Positions 15,140-23,510 of a stretch of DNA of 64,000 nt are shown piece after piece. Source of the stretch: Acidobacteriota bacterium (GTDB lineage Bacteria > Acidobacteriota > Terriglobia > Acidiferrales > UBA7541); NCBI GenBank assembly GCA_021818865.1, contig JAKASX010000001.1, forward strand, positions 62,001 to 126,000. The letters are read 5' to 3'. The position numbers were made by a program, and so were the translations under genes. Under the pieces are notes generated by a model. It saw only the letters and a list, made by a program, of their open reading frames with translations. It did not search any database and was not told where the DNA came from. Within the stretch, counting starts at the first letter, position 1. The number at the start of each line of letters is the position of its first letter.

Positions 15140-15793
15140 TTACTTTTTTTCGTGAGGAGCCGGTTTCACGGCTTCGGGAAAGACCATCGCGTCGCTGGGA
15201 AGCCCCAATCGCTCTCGCGCAGCCAGAAACAGCTCGTAATAGCTCACCGTCAGGTAGTCGTCCGGCGCATAACCCAGCTTCCGGGCAGCCTTGTCGATCT
15301 CGCTCCGGGGACCCTCGAGCTCGAAATAAACGCCGATGGAGGTTTCGTCGAGTTCGATCGCCAGATTCTTCAGGCCGGGCAAGCGGTAGGTGGTGCGGAA
15401 TTTCTCGTAACGGAACCACGGCTGGAACCCCACGCTCTCGAGCATCCGCTCAACCTGCCCTGGATCCTCGACCCGGGTCTCGATTTCCCGCCGCACCTTA
15501 TAGCCGGGCTGGTCCAGCGGCGTTTTCACGGTCAAAAAACCCACCTTTCGTTTCCGACCGGGATTCGTGCCCGCGGGATGGCGCGGCCTTGCCGTGCCCG
15601 CGGCTCGCTGAACGGTCCGAACGCGCAGTACGCGGCCCGTAAACCCCAATTTTCGTTCCGGGGTGTCGAACAACGTATTCCGTTCATAGACGCGACGGAC
15701 GGCGCGGGCGCCGGCGCGGCGAAGCAGTTTTCGCGCGGTTGCCAGATCGGCCGCGGCCAGCTTAATTTCGATTTCGAGCCCGTTGTTGGCCAT
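15140..15793 (-). CDS. CYTH-domain protein (class IV adenylate cyclase / triphosphate phosphohydrolase family)
   Basis: A 217-residue cytosolic protein. It starts with LEIEIKLA (ExExK, residues about 6-12), the metal- and triphosphate-binding signature of the CYTH tunnel fold. It continues with RNTLFDTPERKL, LRVRTV, LTVKTP, VRREIET, ELDETSIGVYFELEG, the alternating charged beta-strands expected for CYTH. These enzymes act on triphosphates (class IV adenylate cyclase, thiamine triphosphatase, tripolyphosphatase), and sequence alone does not decide which. An Arg/Lys-rich loop (about residues 65-85) is inserted between strands. It is upstream of the metal-transport operon but separated from it by the leader, so it is probably its own unit. 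Confidence 0.8.
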   Translation of the reverse strand: MANNGLEIEIKLAAADLATARKLLRRAGARAVRRVYERNTLFDTPERKLGFTGRVLRVRTVQRAAGTARPRHPAGTNPGRKRKVGFLTVKTPLDQPGYKVRREIETRVEDPGQVERMLESVGFQPWFRYEKFRTTYRLPGLKNLAIELDETSIGVYFELEGPRSEIDKAARKLGYAPDDYLTVSYYELFLAARERLGLPSDAMVFPEAVKPAPHEKK

Positions 15794-15840
15794 CTTGCGT
15801 GTAATCCCTTGGTACGTTCTCTCGCGCTTGGGGCCGTGCC

Positions 15841-15945
15841 GTTAAGAGTTTAGAGCTTAGAGTTCAGAGTTTAGGGGCAAACGCCCCGAATTTCGAGTTT
15901 CGTTTTTCGAATTTCAAGTTTCGCTTCTTGAATTTCGATTTTTCG
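15841..15945 (+). repeat. Degenerate heptamer array followed by TTTCGAAT-type repeats
   Basis: Five heptamers at 15841-15875 (GTTAAGA, GTTTAGA, GCTTAGA, GTTCAGA, GTTTAGG) merge into a small hairpin GGGGC-AAAC-GCCCC (15874-15887) and then about 60 bases of repeated TTTCGAATTTC-like words. The heptamers are the same family as those around the four-helix-bundle gene at 46563 and 47056. No gene lies inside; mutS begins at 16024. Confidence 0.65.
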
Positions 15946-16023
15946 CCGCAGGCGGCTCGACAGAACGCCCGCGCAAAGGTATAACCCATCGAGTGCCGGC
16001 TCGCCGCCGGCTCGATCCAGACC

Positions 16024-18633
16024 ATGGCTGAACCAACCACGCCGCTCTTGCGGCAGTATCACGCCATCAAACAGCGCTACCCGCAGGCGCTCCTGCTTTT
16101 CCGGCTGGGCGATTTTTACGAACTCTTCTACGAAGATGCGATTGCCGCTTCGCGCGAGCTGCAGATCACGCTGACCTCGCGCAATCGCGAGGCCGGACAG
16201 GCCGTTCCGATGTGCGGCGTTCCCTACCATGCGGCCGAGACCTACGTGGCGCGCCTGGTTCGCGCGGGCTACAAGGTGGCCATCTGCGAGCAGATGGAAG
16301 AGCCGTCCAAGAAGAAGAAACTGGTGCGCCGCGAGGTGGTTCGCGTCATCACGCCCGGCACGGCGACGGATTTTCCACTGCTCGAGCCACGGGAGAACAA
16401 TTACCTGGCCGCTGTCGCCCGCGATCCCGACGACGGCGTCATCGGCCTGGCCGCCGTGGACGTTTCCACGGGCGATTTCACCGCGACGGAATTTTCCGGC
16501 GGCGACGCCGAATCGCGCCTGGCGGAGGAACTCGGGCTGCTGCGCGTGCGCGAGGTGCTGTTGCCGCGGCCGACGACGCTTTTTTCGCCGGGACACGAAA
16601 GCGAGCGTTCCGGCGCGGTGGAAACCCGCCTGGACGACTGGGTGTTTCGCAGTGATTACGGCGCGCGGCTGCTAGCCGAGCAGTTTGGGGTGGTCACGCT
16701 CGAAGGATTCGGCCTCGAAGGGCATCCGCAAGCGATCGCCGCGGCCGGCGCGCTGATTCACTATTTGCGGGAAACGTCCGGGGTCGGCGGCGGGGGTCTC
16801 GATCATCTGGCCCGCATCCGTTTCTACAACGACCAGGACGCGCTGGTGCTCGACGACGCCACGGTCCGCAACCTTGAACTCGTCTCGCCGCTCCCTGGAG
16901 GCGGCCCGGAAACCACGCTGCTCGCCGCGCTCGATGAGACCGCGACGGGCATGGGCGCCCGGCTTTTGCGCGCCAGCTTGCTGCGCCCTCCCGTTGAGCG
17001 CGCGGAAATCGAGGAGCGGCTCGACGCCGTGGCCGAGCTTGTTCCATCCACCGTTTTGCGCGAAGAGCTGCGGACCGACCTTGGCGGGGTGATGGACCTG
17101 GAGCGGCTGGCGAGCCGCGTGACGTTGGGCGTGGCCACGCCGCGCGACCTGGTGGCGCTCAAGCGCTCGCTCGCCCGGCTGCCGCTGCTGCGCGGATTTC
17201 TGGCGCGCTGCACCAGCGCACGCCTCGCAACGCTACGCGAGCAGATCGACGAACTCGCCGACGTCCGCGAACACATCGAACGCGCCATTGCCGACGATCC
17301 CCCCGCGCAGCCCACCGAGCCTGGCGTCATTCGCCGCGGATTCGAGGCCGAACTCGATGAACTGCGCGATCTGAGCCAGAACGCCAAGCAGACCATCGCA
17401 CAGATGGAAGAACGCGAGCGCAAGCGCACCGGGATCGGGTCGCTCAAAATCCGCTTCAATCAGGTGTTCGGCTATTCCATCGAAATCTCGAAGCCGAACC
17501 TGCATTTGGCGCCCGCCGACTACGAGCGCAAACAGACGCTCGTTGGCGCCGAGCGATTCATTTCCCCCGAATTGAAGCAGTACGAGCGCAAAGTGCTCGA
17601 AGCCGACGGCCGGATTCTCGAAATCGAGCGCCGGCTGTTCACCGAGCTTCGCGGCTGGATCGCGACGCACGTGGGCCGGCTGCGCCAAACGGCCGCGGCG
17701 ATCGCACGGCTCGACGTTCTGGTGACGCTCGCGCGCATCGCCGTGGCGCGGAATTACGTTCGGCCGGAATTTAACGATGGCGATGAGCTGTGCATCGTCG
17801 GCGGGCGCCATCCGGTGGTCGAGCGGCTGCTCGAGCGGCGCGGCGAACGATTCGTTCCGAACGACCTTTTTTTGAATTCCACTTCGCACGCGATTCTGGT
17901 GATCACCGGACCGAACATGGGAGGCAAATCCACTTATCTGCGCCAGGCCGCGCTCATCGTGTTGATGGCGCAGATGGGGTCGTTCGTTCCAGCCGGCGAA
18001 GCGCGGCTGCCGATCACCGACCGCATTTTTACCAGGATTGGCGCGTCCGACAGCCTAGCGCGCGGACGGTCCACGTTTTTGACGGAGATGAGCGAAGTGG
18101 CGGCGATTCTGAACGGCGCGACCGAATCGAGCCTGGTGTTGCTGGATGAGGTGGGCCGCGGCACGGCAACCTACGACGGCCTCGCGATCGCGTGGGCGGT
18201 GGTGGAATCGCTCGATTCGCATCCGCGTCCGCGCACGCTTTTCGCCACGCACTATCACGAACTCACGGAACTGGCCGAACGGCTGGAAGGCGTGAAAAAC
18301 ATGCACGTCGCGGTGCGCGAAGCGGGCCAGGAAGTGATTTTTCTGCATCGCGTGGAGCCCGGGCCCGCCGACCGCAGCTACGGCATCGAGGTCGCGCGCC
18401 TAGCGGGGCTTCCACCGGCGGTGGTGGATCGCGCGCGGGAAATTCTTCGCCGTCACGAGCAGAGCGAGCATCAACTTACCGAAAGTCTTTCGCCCGGCGC
18501 GGCCGAGCAGACGGCGATTTTCACTCCGCTCGACGGTAAGATCGTCGAAACACTGCGCTCGCTCGATCCCGACGGGCTGCGCCCGATCGAGGCGCTGGCG
18601 CTGCTGGCCGAACTGAAGAAGCAGGTTTCCTGA
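16024..18633 (+). CDS. mutS: DNA mismatch repair protein MutS
   Basis: Mismatch-recognising ATPase, 869 residues, full length. The N-terminus MAEPTTPLLRQYHAIKQRYP leads into the mismatch-binding domain, including the GDFYELFYEDA block with the Phe-x-Glu that probes mismatches. Core and clamp domains follow. The ATPase has Walker A GPNMGGKST (about residues 630-638), FLTEMSE, Walker B LVLLDEVGRGT and the His switch ATHYHEL. The C-terminus ends RPIEALALLAELKK, normal for MutS1. Its TGA overlaps the anmK ATG by one base. No mutL lies in the window. Confidence 0.97.
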   Translation: MAEPTTPLLRQYHAIKQRYPQALLLFRLGDFYELFYEDAIAASRELQITLTSRNREAGQAVPMCGVPYHAAETYVARLVRAGYKVAICEQMEEPSKKKKLVRREVVRVITPGTATDFPLLEPRENNYLAAVARDPDDGVIGLAAVDVSTGDFTATEFSGGDAESRLAEELGLLRVREVLLPRPTTLFSPGHESERSGAVETRLDDWVFRSDYGARLLAEQFGVVTLEGFGLEGHPQAIAAAGALIHYLRETSGVGGGGLDHLARIRFYNDQDALVLDDATVRNLELVSPLPGGGPETTLLAALDETATGMGARLLRASLLRPPVERAEIEERLDAVAELVPSTVLREELRTDLGGVMDLERLASRVTLGVATPRDLVALKRSLARLPLLRGFLARCTSARLATLREQIDELADVREHIERAIADDPPAQPTEPGVIRRGFEAELDELRDLSQNAKQTIAQMEERERKRTGIGSLKIRFNQVFGYSIEISKPNLHLAPADYERKQTLVGAERFISPELKQYERKVLEADGRILEIERRLFTELRGWIATHVGRLRQTAAAIARLDVLVTLARIAVARNYVRPEFNDGDELCIVGGRHPVVERLLERRGERFVPNDLFLNSTSHAILVITGPNMGGKSTYLRQAALIVLMAQMGSFVPAGEARLPITDRIFTRIGASDSLARGRSTFLTEMSEVAAILNGATESSLVLLDEVGRGTATYDGLAIAWAVVESLDSHPRPRTLFATHYHELTELAERLEGVKNMHVAVREAGQEVIFLHRVEPGPADRSYGIEVARLAGLPPAVVDRAREILRRHEQSEHQLTESLSPGAAEQTAIFTPLDGKIVETLRSLDPDGLRPIEALALLAELKKQVS

Positions 18634-19856
18634 TGCTTGTTCTGGGGATGATGTCCGGCACTTCGGCCGACGGAATAGACGTCGCACTGGCGCGAATCGA
18701 ATCCGCGCCGCCGCACCTGCGCGCGAAACTCGAAAATTTCTTCGCCGTTCCCTACCCCGCGCCTGTGCGCCGCGCGATTTTGCGCGTGGCCGAGGGCCAG
18801 CCGACGACAACCGCCGAAATCAGCGAGATGAACTTTCTGGTGGGGGAACTCTTCGCGCGGGCCGCGCTCGACGCCTGCCGCAAATTTCGCGTGCCGCCGG
18901 CACGAATCGCGCTCATCGGTTCGCACGGCCAGACGATTTACCATCAGGGACACCCTTCTCGATTTCTGGGCCATTTGGTCGCTTCGACGCTGCAGATTGG
19001 CGAACCGTCCGCGATCGCGGCGCGCACCGGCGTGCCCGTGGTCGCCGATTTTCGCCCGGCCGACATGGCCGCGGGCGGACAAGGCGCGCCGCTGGTTCCT
19101 TTCGTGGATTATCTGCTCTATCGTGACGCGCGGCGCGGGCGTGTGGCGCTGAATATCGGCGGCATCGCCAATGTGACGGTGATTCCGCGCGGCGCGCGAG
19201 CGAGCGACGTTTTCGCGTTCGATACCGGGCCGGGAAACATGGTTTGCGACGCGCTGGCGTGGAAATTCAGCGGCGGCCGCGCGGCGTTCGATCGCGGTGC
19301 GCGCATGGCGACGCGAGGGAAACCGCTTCGCCGCGTGCTCGATCGGCTGCTGGCGGATCCCTACTTTCTTGAAAACCCTCCGAAAAGCGCGGGGCGCGAG
19401 CAATATGGAAACGCGTACGTCGAGCGGCTGCTCGCGCTGGCGCACGGCGCGCGAACGGAAGACGTTCTCGCCACGGCCACGCTGCTGACGCCGCTTTCCA
19501 TTCTCGACGCGCTGCATCGCCACGTTTTCCCGCGGGCCCGCGTGGACGAAGTGATCGTTTCCGGCGGCGGCGCGCATAATCCGCTTATGCTCGCCCAACT
19601 CGCCGCCGGGCTCGGACGCATTCCGCTGCGCAGAGCCGAGGAACTGGGCGTCTCCGAAGACGCCAAGGAAGCTTTCGCCTTTGCCATCCTCGCTTACGAA
19701 ACCTGGCACCGAAGGCCGGCGAATCTTCCTTCCGCGACCGGCGCTCGCCTGCCGGCGATTTTAGGAAAAGTGAGCTACCCTCTGGTCGCATGGCGAGCGG
19801 ACCGCAGGGGGTGGTCCCGGGGCGCGCAATCCCTCTCCAGCCGATCGGGAAAATGA
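18633..19856 (+). CDS. anmK: Anhydro-N-acetylmuramic acid kinase
   Basis: Cytosolic kinase that opens and phosphorylates 1,6-anhydro-MurNAc from peptidoglycan recycling to MurNAc-6-phosphate. The start VLGMMSGTSADGIDVAL is the ATP-binding signature, with the catalytic-type Asp in VVADFRPADMAAGGQGAPL and phosphate contacts in NIGGIANVT and FDTGPGNMV. The conserved body ends with AFAFAILAYETWHRRP; the last ~45 residues are a Ser/Arg-rich tail unlike the family and may reflect a late stop. At 407 residues it is longer than the usual ~370. Overlaps mutS by one base, so cotranslation is likely. Confidence 0.93.
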   Translation: MLVLGMMSGTSADGIDVALARIESAPPHLRAKLENFFAVPYPAPVRRAILRVAEGQPTTTAEISEMNFLVGELFARAALDACRKFRVPPARIALIGSHGQTIYHQGHPSRFLGHLVASTLQIGEPSAIAARTGVPVVADFRPADMAAGGQGAPLVPFVDYLLYRDARRGRVALNIGGIANVTVIPRGARASDVFAFDTGPGNMVCDALAWKFSGGRAAFDRGARMATRGKPLRRVLDRLLADPYFLENPPKSAGREQYGNAYVERLLALAHGARTEDVLATATLLTPLSILDALHRHVFPRARVDEVIVSGGGAHNPLMLAQLAAGLGRIPLRRAEELGVSEDAKEAFAFAILAYETWHRRPANLPSATGARLPAILGKVSYPLVAWRADRRGWSRGAQSLSSRSGK

Positions 19857-21574
19857 ATACTGGAACGGTGAAGCGGCCATCACTGGATCCGGACGCGCGC
19901 CCAAACAAAGACAACAGACAGCAGATGCTTCGCTCCGCTCAGCATGACAATTTTTTTGTGCGGTTGGCCGAAGGGTACGGTCGTTTTCGCAGGGCTACGG
20001 CGTGGCATGCCGAGCGCAGGTTGCTTGGAATGCTCTGCGCCTGCGCCGCGACGATCTGCCTTGTCTCTTGCGGCGCTGGCCAGGCGAAACCTCAGCCGGG
20101 CACCGTCGTTTTCGCTATTGAAAGCACTCCGGTCAATCTTGATCCCCGCATCGGCACCGACGCGCAATCGGAATATCTCGACGGACTGATGTTCGACAGC
20201 CTGGTCCAGCGTAACGACGCGATGGAAATGGTGCCCGACCTTGCCGAGAGCTGGCAGACGCCCGATCCACTTACCTATATTTTTCATTTGCGTCCCGGCG
20301 TGCGTTTCCAAGACGGCCAGCCGCTGACTTCGGCCGACGTGGTCTACACGTTCGATTCGATTCTTTCGGGCGCAGTGAAAACGCCGAAGCTCGGATCGTT
20401 TTCCATCATTCAAAGCGTCACGGCGCCCGATCCCGCGACGGTGATTTTTCATCTGCGCCGTCCTTACGAATCCTTTCTTTGGGACATGGCGCGCGGCGCG
20501 ATCGGCATCGTACCGCGACCCGGCACGCCGGCAGGCGCTTACGATCCCGCGGAGCATCCGATTGGCACGGGACCGTTCCGTTTCGTCAGCGAAGTTCCGG
20601 GCGAGGAAGTCGTTCTCGAGCGCAATCCGTATTATTTCGGCGCGGAACCGAAGATTCAGCGCGTGATATTCCGCGTCATTCCCGATGCGACCACGCGCGC
20701 GCTGGAATTACGCAAGGGCAGCGTGGACGTCGCGATGAATTCGCTGACCCCGGACATGGTGGACGCGCTCGGGAAAATGCGCGGCATCCGTGTGACGAAT
20801 GAGCCCGGCACGATCGTGCGCTACGTCGCGTACAACTGCGCGGATCCGATTCTGCGCCACGCCCGCGTGCGCCGCGCGCTCGCCTACGCCACCGACCGGC
20901 AGCAGATCGTTCGCTACCTGCTGCGCGGGCAGGCGCGCGTCGCCCACAACCTGCTCCCGCCGGGGAATTGGGCGTACGACGAGAACATTCCTCAATACCC
21001 GTTTGATCCCGCGCGCGCCGATCGCCTGCTCGACGAGGCCGGTCTCCCGCGCGGCCCGAATGGCATTCGATTCCATCTGACGCTCAAAACGTCCACCGAG
21101 GAGACCTCTCGGCTGCTCGGAGCGGTCTTGCAGCAGCAATGGAAGCGCGTGGGCGTCGCGCTGACGCTGCATTCGCTCGAATTCGGGACATTTTACGCGG
21201 ATATCACGCGAGGGCAGTTTCAGCTCTACACGCTGCGCTGGATCGGCGCAAACAACGATCCCGATATTTTCTATTTCGTTTTCGATTCGAAGGAAATTCC
21301 GCCCGAGGGCGCCAATCGCGGCCGCTACACGAATCCCGCGCTGGACCGGCTGCTCGAAGAGGCTCGCGTCGAGCCCAGCCGCGCCAGGCGCATGGCGCTC
21401 TACGTGCAGGTGCAGGACATCATCGCCCGCGATCAGCCTTACCTGACGCTGTGGTATCGCAACAACGTGGTGGTTCACCGTGCACGCGTGGAAGACATCC
21501 ACATCGGTCCGGCGGGAGGGTACGATTTTCTGACTTCGGTCGCCCTCGGCGACGCGCCGCCGGCTTCTCGCTAG
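19790..21574 (+). CDS. ABC transporter substrate-binding lipoprotein, family 5 (peptide/nickel type)
   Basis: Extracytoplasmic solute-binding protein of the DppA/OppA family. After a lipoprotein signal (AERRLLG, hydrophobic MLCACAATICL, then VSCG) come the hallmark blocks LDPRIGTDAQSEYLDGLMFDSL, LAESWQTPDPLTYIFHLRPG, VRFQDGQPLTSADVVYTFDS and, later, HPIGTGPFRFV. No permease or ATPase gene is adjacent, so it is an orphan. The longest frame starts at 19790 inside anmK, but its first ~80 residues are implausible and include a translated copy of a scattered repeat. A start nearer the signal peptide (GTG 19958 or ATG 20030) is likely; I give the outer limit because no ribosome binding site decides it. 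Confidence 0.85.
   Translation: MASGPQGVVPGRAIPLQPIGKMNTGTVKRPSLDPDARPNKDNRQQMLRSAQHDNFFVRLAEGYGRFRRATAWHAERRLLGMLCACAATICLVSCGAGQAKPQPGTVVFAIESTPVNLDPRIGTDAQSEYLDGLMFDSLVQRNDAMEMVPDLAESWQTPDPLTYIFHLRPGVRFQDGQPLTSADVVYTFDSILSGAVKTPKLGSFSIIQSVTAPDPATVIFHLRRPYESFLWDMARGAIGIVPRPGTPAGAYDPAEHPIGTGPFRFVSEVPGEEVVLERNPYYFGAEPKIQRVIFRVIPDATTRALELRKGSVDVAMNSLTPDMVDALGKMRGIRVTNEPGTIVRYVAYNCADPILRHARVRRALAYATDRQQIVRYLLRGQARVAHNLLPPGNWAYDENIPQYPFDPARADRLLDEAGLPRGPNGIRFHLTLKTSTEETSRLLGAVLQQQWKRVGVALTLHSLEFGTFYADITRGQFQLYTLRWIGANNDPDIFYFVFDSKEIPPEGANRGRYTNPALDRLLEEARVEPSRARRMALYVQVQDIIARDQPYLTLWYRNNVVVHRARVEDIHIGPAGGYDFLTSVALGDAPPASR
19920..19948 (+). repeat. CTTCGCTCCGCTCAGCATGAC dispersed repeat, copy 1
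   Basis: The word GATGCTTCGCTCCGCTCAGC followed by ATGACA recurs in degenerate form at 25791-25843 (GATGCTTTCC ... TTTCGCTCAGC ATGACAGG). I recall such words as common dispersed intergenic repeats. Here it lies inside the annotated frame but upstream of the signal peptide, which argues that the true start of the binding-protein gene is further downstream. Confidence 0.5.
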
Positions 21575-23439
21575 GGGCCACTACTCAGGTCGACTTCGAC
21601 CGGAGTGCCCATCATCGGATTTGGGTGAACCACGCGGAATTTCACCGTCACGCGTTTTCCATCGAGCATCGTGCACGGCGAAAAATGCCCGGCGAGGGAC
21701 GCCGGCACGCTGAACTTCACGAACGCCAGATCGGGAGCGGAAAGCGGTACCCCGCTTCCATTCACCATCAGCAGAAAGTGGATGCCTCCTCCTTCGCATC
21801 CCACTTGCCGCGCGACGCCCGTCGCGATAAGAAACGTTTTACTCGAAAACGCATTCTTCCCGGTGACGGTGCGCGATTCGGGTGGCCCGGCCGGCTTCGC
21901 TCCGGGAGTTTCGGCCGGCGCAGCCCCGGCGAAAGTCACTCCCGAAGAGCCGCTCGGCAGCCGGAACTGGAGCGTTGCCAGGAATTTTTCGGCGCGCTGG
22001 CGGTCTTCGGTGCCGCGGGCAAGCATTATCGCGGCCTTGGCTTGGGCTTCCGCGCGTTTCATTTCGCCCAGACGTTCGAAAACATATCCGGCCGTCAAAT
22101 GATGCTGCACCGAGCCGGGTTCGAGTTCCACCGCGCGCAGCGCTACGCCCAGCGCCACGTTCAACCTGCTGCCGTCCATCGCGTAGAGCTGCGCCAGCAG
22201 GTCGTAGCCTTGTGCGAAATTCGCATTGAGTTCGAGGGAATGATTCAAATCGCTTTCCGCCTGCTTCGCCTCCGCCGGCCCTCCCTGGCTCATCAGAAGC
22301 GCCGCGCGGTAGTAATACGCCAGGTAGCTCCGCGCATCGAGGGCGACGGCCTGGTTTAGCCATTTCAGCGCTGCCTTCTGATGGTTTTGCTCGAGCGATA
22401 GCAGGCCCAGGCTTACGTACGGTGATGCCAGTTTGGGATAGCCGTGAATGGCGTTTTCCAGCGCCGCTCGCGCTTCCACCGGCCGGTCCGTGTAGACGTA
22501 GAAATCGCCCAGCACCGCGTCCCGCTGCGGTACCGTCATGGTTTGCGCGGGGAATTTCTGTTCGTCCTCGGAAACCGTCGTTTTCACGCGCAGGTAATTC
22601 AGCACCGGCTTGCGGGCGTAGCTCGCCAGCTCGCCTTCCAGCTTGTCCAGATTACCGAACGCCTGCTCGGCCGCTTGCAAACTCCCCATGCCTTGATCGA
22701 TCAGATTGTCGTAAAGGATCAACTCCTGCGCGCGCTGGCCGTTGTCCGAGGTGAACAGGTAATGCGTGAGCTCCCAGGATTCGGCGTAGAAAATGGACGA
22801 AAGGTCGCCCTTTGTGTAGTACGGTGAAGACGAATCGGCTGTCACCAGTTTTGCCAACGGCAGCCATTCGCCGGAATTCAAAACGGCCAAATCGCCCCGG
22901 ATCGGGTACCCGAGCCCCACGTCTCCTTTTTCGATGTGCGCCGCGCCGTAGAAATCCGCCAGGCCCTCGGAAAGCCAGAGCGGAATCGAGGAAAAATTCA
23001 GGCTTTCGAGCAGGTGCACGTATTCGTGATAGACCACGTGATAGCCCATTTCGGAATTCACGTCCATCCGCACCGCAACGTAGTTGCGTTCCGGCCCGGC
23101 CAAAAAGACGCCGGCGGGATGCATGTGCCCGCGCGTGGCCCAATAGGCGGGCAGGAGCACGCGGAGATCGTTCTCGTTTCGCACGGCAAGGATCACCACG
23201 GGATCGGAGGGGTCCACGCGGAGCTTGGGCGAAAGCGTGCGGAAAACTTCGCGAATCTGCTCGAAATGGCGGGCAACCGAGCGGCCTTGCTTCACGGCGC
23301 CGTCGGTGATCACGGTGAAATGCGGGCTCTTCACTTCGGTCCACGTCTTGCCGGAGAAGCGCGGGGTCGACGCGTTCGCGCACACCCTTGCGCTCCACAG
23401 AAAAAAGAGGAAGAAAATGGACAAAAACAGCCGTTTCAT
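21571..23439 (-). CDS. Exported gluzincin-type metallopeptidase with TPR repeats (DUF1570/peptidase MA-like)
   Basis: About 622 residues from the ATG at 23439, which gives a clean signal peptide (MKRLFLSIFFLFFLWSARVCA). Residues about 30-250 form a peptidase MA-like domain with HEYVH, the HExxH zinc motif, and the downstream Glu in WLSEGLADFYG, a gluzincin arrangement. From about residue 300 come TPR-like helices (AALENAIHGYPKLASPYVSL, SLEQNHQKAALKWLNQAVAL, AESDLNHSLELNANFAQGYD). A C-terminal beta-rich segment of ~90 residues follows a Pro/Gly linker. Last gene of a long minus-strand run; its stop overlaps the substrate-binding-protein stop by 4 bases. Substrate unknown. Confidence 0.8.
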   Translation of the reverse strand: MKRLFLSIFFLFFLWSARVCANASTPRFSGKTWTEVKSPHFTVITDGAVKQGRSVARHFEQIREVFRTLSPKLRVDPSDPVVILAVRNENDLRVLLPAYWATRGHMHPAGVFLAGPERNYVAVRMDVNSEMGYHVVYHEYVHLLESLNFSSIPLWLSEGLADFYGAAHIEKGDVGLGYPIRGDLAVLNSGEWLPLAKLVTADSSSPYYTKGDLSSIFYAESWELTHYLFTSDNGQRAQELILYDNLIDQGMGSLQAAEQAFGNLDKLEGELASYARKPVLNYLRVKTTVSEDEQKFPAQTMTVPQRDAVLGDFYVYTDRPVEARAALENAIHGYPKLASPYVSLGLLSLEQNHQKAALKWLNQAVALDARSYLAYYYRAALLMSQGGPAEAKQAESDLNHSLELNANFAQGYDLLAQLYAMDGSRLNVALGVALRAVELEPGSVQHHLTAGYVFERLGEMKRAEAQAKAAIMLARGTEDRQRAEKFLATLQFRLPSGSSGVTFAGAAPAETPGAKPAGPPESRTVTGKNAFSSKTFLIATGVARQVGCEGGGIHFLLMVNGSGVPLSAPDLAFVKFSVPASLAGHFSPCTMLDGKRVTVKFRVVHPNPMMGTPVEVDLSSGP

Positions 23440-23510
23440 GGGCACCGTATACAACCGCGACGTGGCAACGTCAAGCGCTTCAGGCCACGCGGGACGCCGG
23501 CGCGAACGTC

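Noticed and set aside
15871-16596. Minus-strand frame whose end reads as KLEIRKTKLEIRG-like repeats
   Set aside because: The apparent peptide repeat is a translation of the non-coding TTTCGAAT words and the rest is antisense to mutS.
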